A DNA stretch of 64,000 nucleotides from Clostridia bacterium. Lineage in GTDB: Bacteria > Bacillota > Clostridia > Oscillospirales > SIG627. The notes under the pieces were generated by a model. It was not told the DNA's origin, made no database searches, and saw only the letters and a list, made by a program, of their open reading frames with translations. The stretch is from contig JAFXEX010000010.1 in assembly GCA_017520825.1 (NCBI GenBank), positions 38,302 through 102,301 on the forward strand, in the 5' to 3' direction. The position numbers and the translations under genes were made by a program. Shown in pieces: positions 25,857-33,756 of this stretch (position 1 is its first letter; every line of letters begins with the position of its first letter).

Positions 25857-27395
25857 ATGAAAAAGAAAATTTTAACTCTCGCCTTTGTTTTCTGCCTGGT
25901 TTTTCTGACAGCGCTTACTGCATCTGCAATGAGCGTTGACAAGCTTGTTACAAACGGTGGAGACTACGGCTTTGAGTTTGAAATAAAGGAGAACGGAATT
26001 TCGGTTTCGGGCAAGGTGCAGAACGAGGAAATATACCACCTCATTATCAGCACCGACGAAAACTATATCGTAAATATTACCCCCGACGTTAAATTCACTA
26101 CCACAGTTAAATTTCCTTCGGTTGATTTAACAAGGGTGAATTTAGGCATATTCCTTGGTAAAGACCTTACGTCATCCTTTACGGGTGTTTTCTTCGGTGA
26201 GGATATCGTGCTTGAAAACGTTGACGGAAAATGGTCCTTCAAAATCGACGACGAGGTTTACCAAAGCAACGCTAATTGGCTTTCGGGCTATGTGGTTACC
26301 TCCGACTACCTTAATAAGAAGCAACCCGACACGGTTAAAATGGTTACTGCAAGCGTAATAAATAAGCTTGAGACCGACTACGAAAAGGCAAGGGCAATAC
26401 ATCGCTGGATTGCCTCCAACGTTTTCTACGATAAGGATTACGCCCTTCACGCAAAGACTAAAACTGCCCTTACTGCCGAGGAGGTGCTTACCGACAGAGT
26501 AACCGTTTGCGAGGGCTACGCAAACCTTGCCGTTGCAATGCTCAACTCGGCAGGAATTCCTGCAATGGGTGTTAAGGGCTATGCTCTCGGTGTTGATACC
26601 TATTCATCATGGGACGAGGCAGTTAATATCAGAAAAGCAAATCATATGTGGGTAGAAGCCTTTATCGACGGAAAGTGGATAATAATGGATCCCACCTGGG
26701 ATAGCAAAAATATGTACTATAACGGCAAAAAGGAAATCAATATCCCCGTTGCGTACAGATATTTTGACATCACCCCCGAGCTTCTTGCCATTGATTATAA
26801 AATAATGGACCGTCCCAATCTCTTCGGCGAAATGGGTATATCCGATTGGGCTATGGAGGAGGCGCTTTCTGCCTACGACAAGAAGCTTGTAATCGACGGC
26901 GTGCGTACCACCATGAAGGATAAAATAACCCGTGAGGAATTCTGCGACCTTATCGTTAATCTCCTCACTCAGAAGCTGGGCAAGTCCACCGACACTATCC
27001 TTGAGGAGCGTGAGCTTCAGCTGAACTACGAATTCTTCCGTGACCGTGTTGACTACAACATACTGGTTGCAAACGCTCTTGGTATTGTAAACGGCAAGGA
27101 AAATAATATGTTTGACGCATCGGGCTTAATCACCAGACAGGAGGCAGCCGTAATGCTTCAGCGTACTGCAAGAGTGCTTGGCGCAGAGACTCCCAACTCC
27201 GAAAAAATCACCTTCGCCGATGCAGACACCTTCCCCTCGTGGAGCGCAGACGCCATTGATTTCGTTTCAGCGTCGGTCAGCAGCGAGGGCACCAGAATAA
27301 TGGGTGGCGTTGAGGACAATAAGTTTGCGCCTACCGGCTTTTATACCAAGGAGCAGTCGGTGCTTACGGTTTACAGACTTTTCAATACCTATTAA
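25857..27395 (+). CDS. Secreted transglutaminase-like protein with SLH-type C-terminus
   Basis: The 512-residue protein starts with a signal peptide (residues 1-24, cleavage after ASA). A transglutaminase/protease-like domain follows, with a complete Cys-His-Asp triad: C218 in RVTVCEGYANLA, H263 in NHMWVEAFI and D278 in IIMDPTWD. The C-terminal third carries S-layer-homology-like units, seen in KITREEFCDLIVNLL, GLITRQEAAVMLQRTA and FADADTFPSWSADAIDFV. It is probably held at the cell surface. It may hydrolyse or cross-link wall peptides; the true substrate is unknown. GAAAGGAAA precedes ATG 25857. Confidence 0.88.
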   Translation: MKKKILTLAFVFCLVFLTALTASAMSVDKLVTNGGDYGFEFEIKENGISVSGKVQNEEIYHLIISTDENYIVNITPDVKFTTTVKFPSVDLTRVNLGIFLGKDLTSSFTGVFFGEDIVLENVDGKWSFKIDDEVYQSNANWLSGYVVTSDYLNKKQPDTVKMVTASVINKLETDYEKARAIHRWIASNVFYDKDYALHAKTKTALTAEEVLTDRVTVCEGYANLAVAMLNSAGIPAMGVKGYALGVDTYSSWDEAVNIRKANHMWVEAFIDGKWIIMDPTWDSKNMYYNGKKEINIPVAYRYFDITPELLAIDYKIMDRPNLFGEMGISDWAMEEALSAYDKKLVIDGVRTTMKDKITREEFCDLIVNLLTQKLGKSTDTILEERELQLNYEFFRDRVDYNILVANALGIVNGKENNMFDASGLITRQEAAVMLQRTARVLGAETPNSEKITFADADTFPSWSADAIDFVSASVSSEGTRIMGGVEDNKFAPTGFYTKEQSVLTVYRLFNTY

Positions 27396-27440
27396 GATAA
27401 AATGTCAAAAAAATCATCTATAATTTGTGTCATTTACATA

Positions 27441-27469
27441 TTGCTTTTTTCTTACAAAAGTGATATATT
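27441..27469 (+). promoter_or_regulatory. Promoter of the DUF1846 gene
   Basis: TTGCTT (27441-27446), 17-bp spacer, TATATT (27464-27469), 58 bp before the start codon. Confidence 0.55.
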
Positions 27470-27486
27470 AAATAGGGCACACATAA

Positions 27487-27511
27487 GCGTCTCCCATAGG
27501 GAGATGCTTTT
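27487..27511 (+). promoter_or_regulatory. Leader hairpin before DUF1846
   Basis: GCGTCTCCC (27487-27495) pairs with GGGAGATGC (27499-27507) around ATA, a 9-bp stem followed by TTTTGATTTT. It begins about 11 nt after the expected transcription start. It could be an attenuator or a 5' mRNA stabiliser. Confidence 0.45.
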
Positions 27512-27526
27512 GATTTTGGAGGAAGT

Positions 27527-29014
27527 ATGCATAAGATAGGATTTGACAACAAAAAGTATATTGCTATGCAGTCGCAAAAGATAAGAGACCGTATAGATAT
27601 GTTCGGCGGGAAGCTCTACCTTGAGTTTGGTGGAAAGCTTTTCGACGACTTTCACGCGTCCCGAGTTTTACCCGGATTCAAGCCCGACAGTAAGGTGAAA
27701 ATGCTTCTTGAATTAAAGGACAGTGCCGAGATAGTAATCGTCATAAGCGCAGATGCCATCGAGAAGAATAAGAGAAGGGGAGACCTGGGTATCACCTACG
27801 ACCTTGACGCTCTCCGTCTTATTGACGCCTTCCGAGGAATAGGACTTTACGTTGGTAGCGTTGTCATAACCCACTTTAACTCCCAGCCCACTGCCTGCGC
27901 CTTTGAAAAGCGTCTGGCGTCGCTTGGAATTAAGTCTTACAGACACTATATCATTCCCGACTACCCCTCCGATATCCCCCTGATTGTCAGCGACAAGGGC
28001 TTCGGTCAGAACGATTATATAGAAACCGAGCGTTCTCTCGTTATCGTTACTGCCCCCGGCCCCGGAAGCGGAAAAATGGCGACCTGCCTTTCTCAGCTTT
28101 ACCACGACCACAAGCGTGGCATTAAAGCAGGCTACGCCAAGTTTGAGACCTTCCCCGTATGGAATATGCCCTTGAGTCACCCCGTCAATCTTGCTTACGA
28201 GGCTGCTACTGCTGACCTTAACGATATGAATATGATTGACCCCTTCCATCTGGAAGCCTACGGTGAAACTACGGTAAACTATAACAGAGATATCGAAATA
28301 TTCCCCGTGCTTAACGCAATGCTGGAAAAAATTCTCGGTGTTTCTCCCTATAAGAGCCCAACCGATATGGGCGTAAATATGGCGGGCAACTGCGTCTTTG
28401 ACGACAAGGCAGTTTGTGAAGCCTCCTGTCAGGAAATTTTACGCCGTTACTATAACGCCCTTTCTTCCGTAAGGCAGGGAATGTCCGAGGAGGGCGAGGT
28501 AAAACGGCTTGAGCTTATTATGAATAAGCTTGGCATTACCAAGGAGCTTCGTCCAATAGTTGACGTGGCAGTGAAGCGTGCCGAAAGCACGGGCGCACCT
28601 GCCGTTGCTATAGAGCTTCCCGACGGAACTATAGTTGACGGTAAGACGTCGTCTTTGCTGGGCGCATCTGCTGCAGCCATTCTCAACGCCCTGAAGGCGC
28701 TTGCAAATATTCCTCACGACGTAACCCTTATCTCACCCACGGTTATTGAGCCCATACAGGAGCTGAAAACCAACGTGCTGGGAAACCATAACCCCAGACT
28801 TCATATAGACGAAATTCTCATTGCCCTTTCAATCAGCGCAGTTACCGACGAGACTGCAGCGCTTGCTATGAAACAGCTTTCCAAGCTTAAAAACTGCGAG
28901 GCACATTCCACCGTCATTCTTTCAAGAGTTGACGAAAACGTCTTCCAGAAGCTTGGCATCAACCTCACCTGCGAGCCTAAGTATCAAACTAAGAAATTAT
29001 ACCATCAAAGATAA
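27527..29014 (+). CDS. DUF1846 domain protein
   Basis: The 495-residue protein matches DUF1846, a conserved Firmicutes family of unknown function. Visible hallmarks are the N-terminal IGFDNKKYIAMQSQKIRDRI, the glycine-rich VTAPGPGSGKMATCLSQLYH (a nucleotide-binding-like loop), YETTVNYNRD-type residues (here GETTVNYNRDIEIFP) and NPRLHIDEILIALSISAVTD near the C-terminus. There is no signal peptide. GGAGG at 27518-27522 supports ATG 27527. It is a single-gene unit, bounded by its own promoter and a strong terminator. Confidence 0.9.
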   Translation: MHKIGFDNKKYIAMQSQKIRDRIDMFGGKLYLEFGGKLFDDFHASRVLPGFKPDSKVKMLLELKDSAEIVIVISADAIEKNKRRGDLGITYDLDALRLIDAFRGIGLYVGSVVITHFNSQPTACAFEKRLASLGIKSYRHYIIPDYPSDIPLIVSDKGFGQNDYIETERSLVIVTAPGPGSGKMATCLSQLYHDHKRGIKAGYAKFETFPVWNMPLSHPVNLAYEAATADLNDMNMIDPFHLEAYGETTVNYNRDIEIFPVLNAMLEKILGVSPYKSPTDMGVNMAGNCVFDDKAVCEASCQEILRRYYNALSSVRQGMSEEGEVKRLELIMNKLGITKELRPIVDVAVKRAESTGAPAVAIELPDGTIVDGKTSSLLGASAAAILNALKALANIPHDVTLISPTVIEPIQELKTNVLGNHNPRLHIDEILIALSISAVTDETAALAMKQLSKLKNCEAHSTVILSRVDENVFQKLGINLTCEPKYQTKKLYHQR

Positions 29015-29073
29015 AGAAAAAGAAGATTTGCAAAGCAATATAACTTGTGCGTAGGACAAACATAACTAAAAAA

Positions 29074-29108
29074 ATAGGAGCTTGACCGAAGTCAAGCTCC
29101 TGTTTTTT
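29074..29108. terminator. Strong bidirectional terminator
   Basis: AGGAGCTTGAC (29076-29086) pairs perfectly with GTCAAGCTCCT (29091-29101) around CGAA, with TTTTTT on the plus side and an A-run that gives a T-run on the minus side. It ends the DUF1846 transcript and can also end a minus-strand transcript from 29275 leftward. Confidence 0.9.
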
Positions 29109-29110
29109 AA

Positions 29111-29275
29111 ACGTCCTTCCCACCGAGCCGTGTACCTGCAAATGAAAACCCTGCTTTAGCAAGGGCGGTTTCCGCTCTCTGACATTTTTGCTCCCAACGT
29201 CCGTGCGTGGCACGGGAGGTCTGCACCTGCTTCGAGTAGGGGAATCCTTTTTAGTGTTGTGGGTTTATATGACAG
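29111..29275. ncRNA. Structured intergenic island, possible small RNA (6S-like rod?)
   Basis: A GC-rich island of about 165 bp lies in AT-rich intergenic DNA without an ORF that has a ribosome binding site. On the plus strand CCCAC (29119-29123) can pair with GTGGG (29259-29263) to close it. Internal hairpins are CCCTGC/GCAAGGG (29149-29165), CTCCC/GGGAG with an inner GTGC/GCAC (29191-29218) and CCTGC/GTAGG (29226-29240). Size, end pairing, a long apical stem and a small hairpin on one arm are reminiscent of 6S RNA, but I cannot confirm a family. A minus-strand transcript would end in the terminator at 29074-29108, so the strand is left open. Confidence 0.4.
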
Positions 29276-29289
29276 ATATCACGAGAGGG

Positions 29290-29505
29290 GCAGGAAAATA
29301 AATGTAAAATTTAGAATGAAGAATGAAGAATTATGGTTGATTTGCTACGCAAATCTTCAATAATTGTCCTCAATTCTCCGACTCACTACACCCTCACACA
29401 CTGTTCGGGTTTCGTTCCCTGTATGGCTTGAATTTTTGCTCGATTCGCTAATTCGCTACTCGGCAAAAATCCCCCACACATGCATTCTGCATTTAGTGTT
29501 TGCAT
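29290..29505. other. Low-complexity intergenic sequence, possible degenerate repeat
   Basis: The segment holds GAATGAAGAATGAAGAATTA-type iterations (from about 29312), TTTGCTACGCAAA (29340-29352, a small palindrome), and GCATTTAGTG repeated twice near 29488-29516. This looks like the decayed, A/T-rich intergenic repeats common in gut Clostridia. No promoter, gene or clear hairpin terminator was recognised. The last bases run into the stop of the DUF1292 gene. Confidence 0.4.
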
Positions 29506-29817
29506 TTAGTGCTTGCAGTCCTCGCAACCACAGTCGCAACCGTCGTGGTCGCACTCTTCCATAAGCTCGTCCTCGAAAGCGTCTGCAACCTTGTCAAACT
29601 CCTCGTCGTCGTCGATGGTAACCAGCATTTCGTTGCCGTCCTCGTCAACTGCAAGCTTGAGAATAACGAACTCGTCGCCTTCCTCGTCTACGGGAACAAG
29701 AGCAAGATAGTTGCTTCCGTCAAGCTCCATATCACCTATTACTGCAAAATCCTTCTCAACGCCTTCCTCGTCGGTAAGTGTGAGAACGTCTGCTTCAAAT
29801 TCATTGTTTTCAGCCAT
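29506..29817 (-). CDS. DUF1292 protein with Cys/His-rich tail
   Basis: This 103-residue acidic protein belongs to DUF1292, small Firmicutes proteins of unknown function, seen in ADVLTLTDEEGVEKDFAVIG and NYLALVPVDEEGDEFVILKL. The last 18 residues hold five cysteines and two histidines (from CDHDGCDCGCEDCKH), a likely metal-binding tail. AGGAGG lies just upstream of the ATG on the minus strand, and a good promoter precedes it. It is monocistronic. Confidence 0.88.
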   Translation of the reverse strand: MAENNEFEADVLTLTDEEGVEKDFAVIGDMELDGSNYLALVPVDEEGDEFVILKLAVDEDGNEMLVTIDDDEEFDKVADAFEDELMEECDHDGCDCGCEDCKH

Positions 29818-29856
29818 TTTTATATCCTCCTTTGTTGCTTTCCTTTGTCTACGTAT

Positions 29857-29885
29857 ATTTTACACTATTTTTGCTCTGTAGTCAA
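29857..29885 (-). promoter_or_regulatory. Promoter of the DUF1292 gene
   Basis: On the minus strand TTGACT (29885-29880) and TAAAAT (29862-29857) are 17 bp apart, 40 bp before the start codon. The -35 lies just beyond the pgcA stop, in the gap between the two genes. Confidence 0.65.
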
Positions 29886-29892
29886 GTGATTT

Positions 29893-31638
29893 TTAAAAAT
29901 TGAAGTATTCCTCAAAGGCACGGCGCTTTTCAAGACTGTCTGCCTCATTCTTTGATGAAATGAAATAGTAAAGCTTGATTTTAGGCTCTGTGCCCGATGG
30001 ACGCACGGTTATACTGCTTCCGTCCTCAAGTATATAGGTCAGAACGTTTTCGGGGGCAAAGGGGATAGCCTCAACCTCACCTGTCTTTACGTTTCTCACC
30101 GTTGAGCTGAGGTAGTCGGCAATCCTCTCAATGGGTATACCTGCAATTTCTGCAGGTGGCTCATTTCTGAGTCTCAGCATTATACTTGCCATTTCCTCGG
30201 TGAAGTCGGGGGAGGTAAGAATTGCTTCGCCCCAATATTCACCCCAGAAGCCGTACTCCTCGTAAATTCCGTCAAGCACCTCAAATAAGGTTTTGCCGCT
30301 TATTTTAGCGTCGAGAGCTGCCTCGGCAATGAGAAGCGCCGCAGCAATTCCGTCCTTGTCACGAGCGTACGTGCCCGTCAGATAGCCGTAGCTTTCCTCA
30401 AATCCGAAAATAAAGTTATAAGCGCCCGTTTTTTCAAATTCCTTTATTTTCTCGCCAATGTACTTGAAGCCCGTATATACGTCAAAGGTCTTTATTCCGT
30501 TTCTGTCGCATATTACCTCTGCAAGCTTTGAAGAAACGATTGACTTAACCATAGCGGGATTAGTGGGCATAGTGCCGTTTGCCCTTCTCGCCTTTATTAT
30601 ATAGTTTATGAGTATAAGTGCGATTTGATTACCCGTAAGCGCCTCAAATTTTCCGTTTTTATTTTTAAGGGCAACTCCCATTCTGTCGGCGTCGGGATCG
30701 TTGGCAATTATAACGTCGTAGCCCTCGGAAACTGCAATAGCCTCGTTGAAGGCTGCAATAAACTGGGGATTGGGTCTTTCAACGGTGGGGAAGTCGCCGT
30801 CGGGAGCTATCTGACTGTCTACAGTCTTGACACACTTGAAGCCTGCTCTCTTCAACGCCTCGGGTGCAAGGAGATGTCCTGCGCCGTGAAGAGGCGTATA
30901 CAGAATTTTAACCTTATCGGAATTTTTCTTTATCATATCGGGGGCAGGGGACTGCTCAAGCACGTTTTTAAGATACGCCTCGTCAACCTCACTGCCGATA
31001 ACGGTAATCTTACCCTCGCTTACTGCCTTGTCAAAATCAACGGTGGGTACCTTCCATATGTCAAGGGTGAGGAACTTGTCGGCAACCTTTTTTGCTTCTA
31101 TGGGAGGAAGCTGTGCGCCGTCTTCCCAATATACCTTGTAGCCGTTATATTCCTTGGTGTTGTGTGACGCCGTTACGTTAATTCCCGCCTTGCATCCAAG
31201 GTGTCTTATGGCGAAGGAAAGCTCGGGGGTGGGACGAAGTGAATCAAAGATGTATACCTTGATACCTAACGCTGCAAGAACGCAAGCCGAGAGCCTTGAG
31301 TACAGCTCAGAGTTGTTTCTGCTGTCGCAGGCAATTACTACTCCGTTGTCAGAGCCACCTGCCTCTATAACCGTTTCGGCAAGAGCGTAGGTAGCAAGTC
31401 CAACCGTCTCTCTGTTCATATTTGCGATACCGGGAAGCATCTTTCCACGAAGTCCGGCAGTACCGAAGCCGATAACCTTGGAAAAGCTTCTGACAATCCC
31501 GTCGTCGTCAAGGGATGCAATAAAATCACGGTCTGCATCATTGAGGAGTGCGTGCTCCTGCCATTCAGCAAGATTAGATTTAGCAACGTGGAGAATTTCA
31601 TTTGCTGAAAGAGAAGTATTGTTGTTTGTAAATCTCAT
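29893..31638 (-). CDS. pgcA: Phospho-sugar mutase (alpha-phosphoglucomutase type)
   Basis: The 581-residue enzyme belongs to the alpha-D-phosphohexomutases and interconverts glucose-1- and glucose-6-phosphate or a related pair. Its length equals that of the Bacillus PgcA type. The phosphoserine loop is VTASHNTKEYNGYKVYW, the magnesium site is NDPDADRMGV, the sugar loop GFEESYGYLTG, and the phosphate-binding loop RPSGTEPKIKLY. ATG 31638 has CAGGAG upstream. It is transcribed alone from the promoter at 31675-31703. Confidence 0.93.
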   Translation of the reverse strand: MRFTNNNTSLSANEILHVAKSNLAEWQEHALLNDADRDFIASLDDDGIVRSFSKVIGFGTAGLRGKMLPGIANMNRETVGLATYALAETVIEAGGSDNGVVIACDSRNNSELYSRLSACVLAALGIKVYIFDSLRPTPELSFAIRHLGCKAGINVTASHNTKEYNGYKVYWEDGAQLPPIEAKKVADKFLTLDIWKVPTVDFDKAVSEGKITVIGSEVDEAYLKNVLEQSPAPDMIKKNSDKVKILYTPLHGAGHLLAPEALKRAGFKCVKTVDSQIAPDGDFPTVERPNPQFIAAFNEAIAVSEGYDVIIANDPDADRMGVALKNKNGKFEALTGNQIALILINYIIKARRANGTMPTNPAMVKSIVSSKLAEVICDRNGIKTFDVYTGFKYIGEKIKEFEKTGAYNFIFGFEESYGYLTGTYARDKDGIAAALLIAEAALDAKISGKTLFEVLDGIYEEYGFWGEYWGEAILTSPDFTEEMASIMLRLRNEPPAEIAGIPIERIADYLSSTVRNVKTGEVEAIPFAPENVLTYILEDGSSITVRPSGTEPKIKLYYFISSKNEADSLEKRRAFEEYFNF

Positions 31639-31674
31639 TTAAGTAAACTCCTGTCTTAGTTTTATATCATATAT

Positions 31675-31703
31675 ATTGTATCAAAAAAGCTGTGAAATTA
31701 CAA
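31675..31703 (-). promoter_or_regulatory. Promoter of the phospho-sugar mutase gene
   Basis: On the minus strand TTGTAA (31703-31698), 17-bp spacer, TACAAT (31680-31675), 37 bp before the ATG. Confidence 0.65.
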
Positions 31704-31713
31704 CCCCGATAAA

Positions 31714-31746
31714 AGAAAAAAAGACCGAATAAACGGTCTTTTTTTA
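31714..31746. terminator. Bidirectional terminator after the DUF4430 gene
   Basis: AAGACCG (31721-31727) pairs with CGGTCTT (31734-31740) around AATAAA, with A and T runs on both sides so that it can work on either strand. It lies between the DUF4430 stop and the mutase promoter. Confidence 0.8.
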
Positions 31747-31754
31747 GTAAGTAG

Positions 31755-32183
31755 TTATTTTTCAATGGATTCAAATCTGAACTCAAGGATTTCGCCGCCA
31801 ACCATTTCGTCGTGCTGAGCTGAAAGACCACTCTTGTCAACGAAGTCGCTCTTGGAGTTTTCCTTAACGTAGTAAACGAACTGATTGGTCTTGTCCGAAG
31901 CGATGTCGCCGATGTTGGTTACTGCAAACGCCTCGTAGTCCTCTTTGTTTACGTAGTATTCAATGCCTGCCTGAGTAAGCGCAGCTTCAAGACAGTCGAG
32001 ACCGTAGTATGTAACGCCCTGAACTGAGTTGGGATTGTCTTCACCGAGCTTAACTGTTTCCTCACAGATTGTAGTGCCCTCGCCGTCAATAACGCGAACG
32101 GTAACTGTTTTGGCTGAACAAGAAGTAAGCAGCAGGGTAGCCAATGTCAAAACGGTGAGTAATATAACCGTAAATTTCTTCAT
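31755..32183 (-). CDS. DUF4430 lipoprotein
   Basis: The 142-residue protein has a lipoprotein signal peptide with the lipobox LTSC near residue 18-21 and one DUF4430 domain (VTVRVIDGEGTTICEETVKL, then LDCLEAALTQAGIEY and FVYYVKENSKSDFVDKSGLS). DUF4430 resembles the cobalamin-binding domain of transcobalamin/intrinsic factor and occurs on Gram-positive surface proteins; ligand here unknown. AAGGAGATAATA precedes ATG 32183. The in-frame extension upstream to 32285 would cover the promoter and is rejected. Confidence 0.88.
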   Translation of the reverse strand: MKKFTVILLTVLTLATLLLTSCSAKTVTVRVIDGEGTTICEETVKLGEDNPNSVQGVTYYGLDCLEAALTQAGIEYYVNKEDYEAFAVTNIGDIASDKTNQFVYYVKENSKSDFVDKSGLSAQHDEMVGGEILEFRFESIEK

Positions 32184-32231
32184 ATTATTATCTCCTTGTA
32201 ATTCGTCGGCAAAGCCGTTAATATTGGTATA

Positions 32232-32260
32232 ATTATACCTTAACTCGTTATTTTTGTCAA
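32232..32260 (-). promoter_or_regulatory. Promoter of the DUF4430 lipoprotein gene
   Basis: Perfect consensus on the minus strand: TTGACA (32260-32255), 17 bp, TATAAT (32237-32232), 48 bp before the ATG. Confidence 0.8.
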
Positions 32261-32392
32261 TAGCTAAACAGAAAACCCCTTGCAAAACAATTTAAAAAGT
32301 GATAAAATAATCAAAAATCACCCTCTAAGTTAAAAAAATCAGGAAAAAAGTGTTTTAAATTGTGAATATTTTGTAAATATTTCAAATTTTTC

Positions 32393-32421
32393 TTGCAAAA
32401 TATTTCAATATATATTATACT
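32393..32421 (+). promoter_or_regulatory. Promoter of the S10-spc-alpha ribosomal operon
   Basis: TTGCAA (32393-32398), 17-bp spacer, TATACT (32416-32421). It is the only strong plus-strand promoter found before rpsJ, 309 bp upstream of its ATG. Confidence 0.7.
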
Positions 32422-32427
32422 AACAAA

Positions 32428-32729
32428 GCTTGATATGCGAAGAAGCGGGAGGTTGGTACCGTGAGGTATGGAATTTCCGCAGAGTATGTCCGACAAACGG
32501 GCGACAGTACAACTGACATAATTGATTTCGGTTTGGTTTTCTTCCTTTATATTATATAAGGGGCGAAATCCGAGTTGCAACGAAATCGACCTCTCTTTCC
32601 AATGGGGGAGGTACGCCTGTGGATTTTGAGCTTCTTCAAAATCCTTTTGTAAAGGGTGTTGATGAAACACCCGGGGCGGTGTTGAGTTTCTGCTCCCAAA
32701 AAAACAACATTTTTTAAGGAGGCAAAATT
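32428..32729 (+). promoter_or_regulatory. Structured S10-operon leader
   Basis: About 300 nt of 5' leader can form several stems. A 5' hairpin is closed by GCGGGA with TTTCCGC and contains GTACC/GGTAT. GATTTCG (32523-32529) can pair with either of two downstream copies of CGAAATC (near 32565 and 32581), which are mutually exclusive. ACCTCTC pairs with GGGGAGGT (about 32589-32612), hiding a strong Shine-Dalgarno. GGGTGTT/AACACCC forms another hairpin near 32655. No T-run terminator was seen, so control, if any, would act at translation or mRNA stability. Confidence 0.55.
32619..32717 (+). CDS. Possible 32-codon upstream ORF in the S10 leader
   Basis: GTG at 32619 is preceded by GGGGGAGG (32604-32611) at an ideal 7-nt spacing. 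The 32-codon frame (starting M-D-F-E-L-L-Q) ends at TAA 32715-32717, which overlaps the first bases of the rpsJ ribosome binding site AAGGAGG. The peptide resembles nothing I know. Translation of this ORF would bring ribosomes directly onto the rpsJ start, so it may couple rpsJ to the leader. It may also be chance. Confidence 0.35.
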   Translation: MDFELLQNPFVKGVDETPGAVLSFCSQKNNIF

Positions 32730-33041
32730 ATGGCAAACGAAAAGATTCGTGTAAGACTTAAGGCTTACGACCACACACTTATCGACCAGTCAGCAGAAAA
32801 GATTGTTGAAACTGCTAAGCGTTTCGGCGCACAGGTTTCCGGTCCTATTCCGTTGCCTACAGAGAAGGAAGTGGTAACAATCCTTCGTGCAGTACACAAG
32901 TACAAGGATTCCCGTGAGCAGTTTGAGATGCGCACACACAAGAGACTTATTGACGTTATCAAGCCGTCAAAAGCAGCTGTTGAAGCTCTCACAAGTCTCG
33001 AACTTCCCGCCGGTGTTGAAATCGAACTTAAGGTATTTTAA
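32730..33041 (+). CDS. rpsJ: 30S ribosomal protein S10
   Basis: S10 (NusE) of 103 residues, normal length. The N-terminal [20 protein letters not shown] and the loop [15 protein letters not shown] are family-typical. It binds 16S rRNA in the 30S head and also takes part in NusB-dependent antitermination. First gene of the operon, with AAGGAGG ten bases upstream; its leader is described separately. Confidence 0.98.
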   Translation: MANEKIRVRLKAYDHTLIDQSAEKIVETAKRFGAQVSGPIPLPTEKEVVTILRAVHKYKDSREQFEMRTHKRLIDVIKPSKAAVEALTSLELPAGVEIELKVF

Positions 33042-33103
33042 TTAACGGCAAACAAAACTAGTCAAGTTGGGCAAAACGCTCAACCAATAATTAGGAGGAA
33101 AAA

Positions 33104-33733
33104 ATGAAAAAAGGTATTATCGGTAAGAAGATCGGTATGACACAGATCTTCCTCGAAAGCGGCGAAGTAATTCCCGTAACCATTATCGAAGCTGGTCCCT
33201 GCCCCGTAGTGCAGAAGAAGACCACTGAGACTGATGGATATGATACAATCCAGCTCGGTTTTGCAGAAGTAGCTGAAAAGAAGGTTACAAATCCTATCAA
33301 GGGTCACTTCAAGAAGGCTAATATAACTCTCAAGCGTCATCTCAAGGAGTTCAGACTTGACGATGCAGCTAACTACAACGTTGGCGACGAAATCAAGGCT
33401 GACATCTTCGCAGCAGGCGACAAGATTGACGTAACAGGTACATCAAAGGGTCACGGTTACACAGGCGCTATCAAGCGTTGGAACCTCAGCATGCTCGGTC
33501 AGACACACGGTATCGGTCCTATCCACCGTCAGTCTGGTTCTATGGGTGTTATCGACCCCGCGAGAATCTTCAAGAATAAGAAAATGGCTGGTCAGTGGGG
33601 TAACGAGCAGGTTACAATACTGAACCTCGACGTCGTTAAGGTTGACGCGGAAAAGAATATCATCGCAGTTAAGGGTGCCGTTCCCGGTGCTCGTGGCGGT
33701 ATCGTATTCATCCGTGACTCCGTTAAGGCGTAA
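33104..33733 (+). CDS. rplC: 50S ribosomal protein L3
   Basis: L3 of 209 residues starts [15 protein letters not shown] and has the conserved [13 protein letters not shown] loop and [20 protein letters not shown], which reach toward the peptidyl transferase centre. AGGAGG precedes the ATG. The 62-bp gap after rpsJ shows no terminator. Confidence 0.98.
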   Translation: MKKGIIGKKIGMTQIFLESGEVIPVTIIEAGPCPVVQKKTTETDGYDTIQLGFAEVAEKKVTNPIKGHFKKANITLKRHLKEFRLDDAANYNVGDEIKADIFAAGDKIDVTGTSKGHGYTGAIKRWNLSMLGQTHGIGPIHRQSGSMGVIDPARIFKNKKMAGQWGNEQVTILNLDVVKVDAEKNIIAVKGAVPGARGGIVFIRDSVKA

Positions 33734-33756
33734 CTTGTAGGAAGGAGGAATAAACA

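Noticed and set aside
29290..29505. Possible insertion-sequence remnant with terminal repeats.
   Set aside because: Only loose A/T-rich similarity between the ends was seen, with no transposase fragment and no clear target duplication.
32184..32285. Longer N-terminus for the DUF4430 lipoprotein.
   Set aside because: It would bury the lipoprotein signal peptide and cover a perfect TTGACA-N17-TATAAT promoter.
32450..32480. GGTTGGTACCGTG in the S10 leader looks like a T-box antiterminator motif (GGGTGGTACCGCG).
   Set aside because: It lies only about 25 nt after the transcription start, so there is no room for the T-box Stem I and specifier loop, and no terminator follows.
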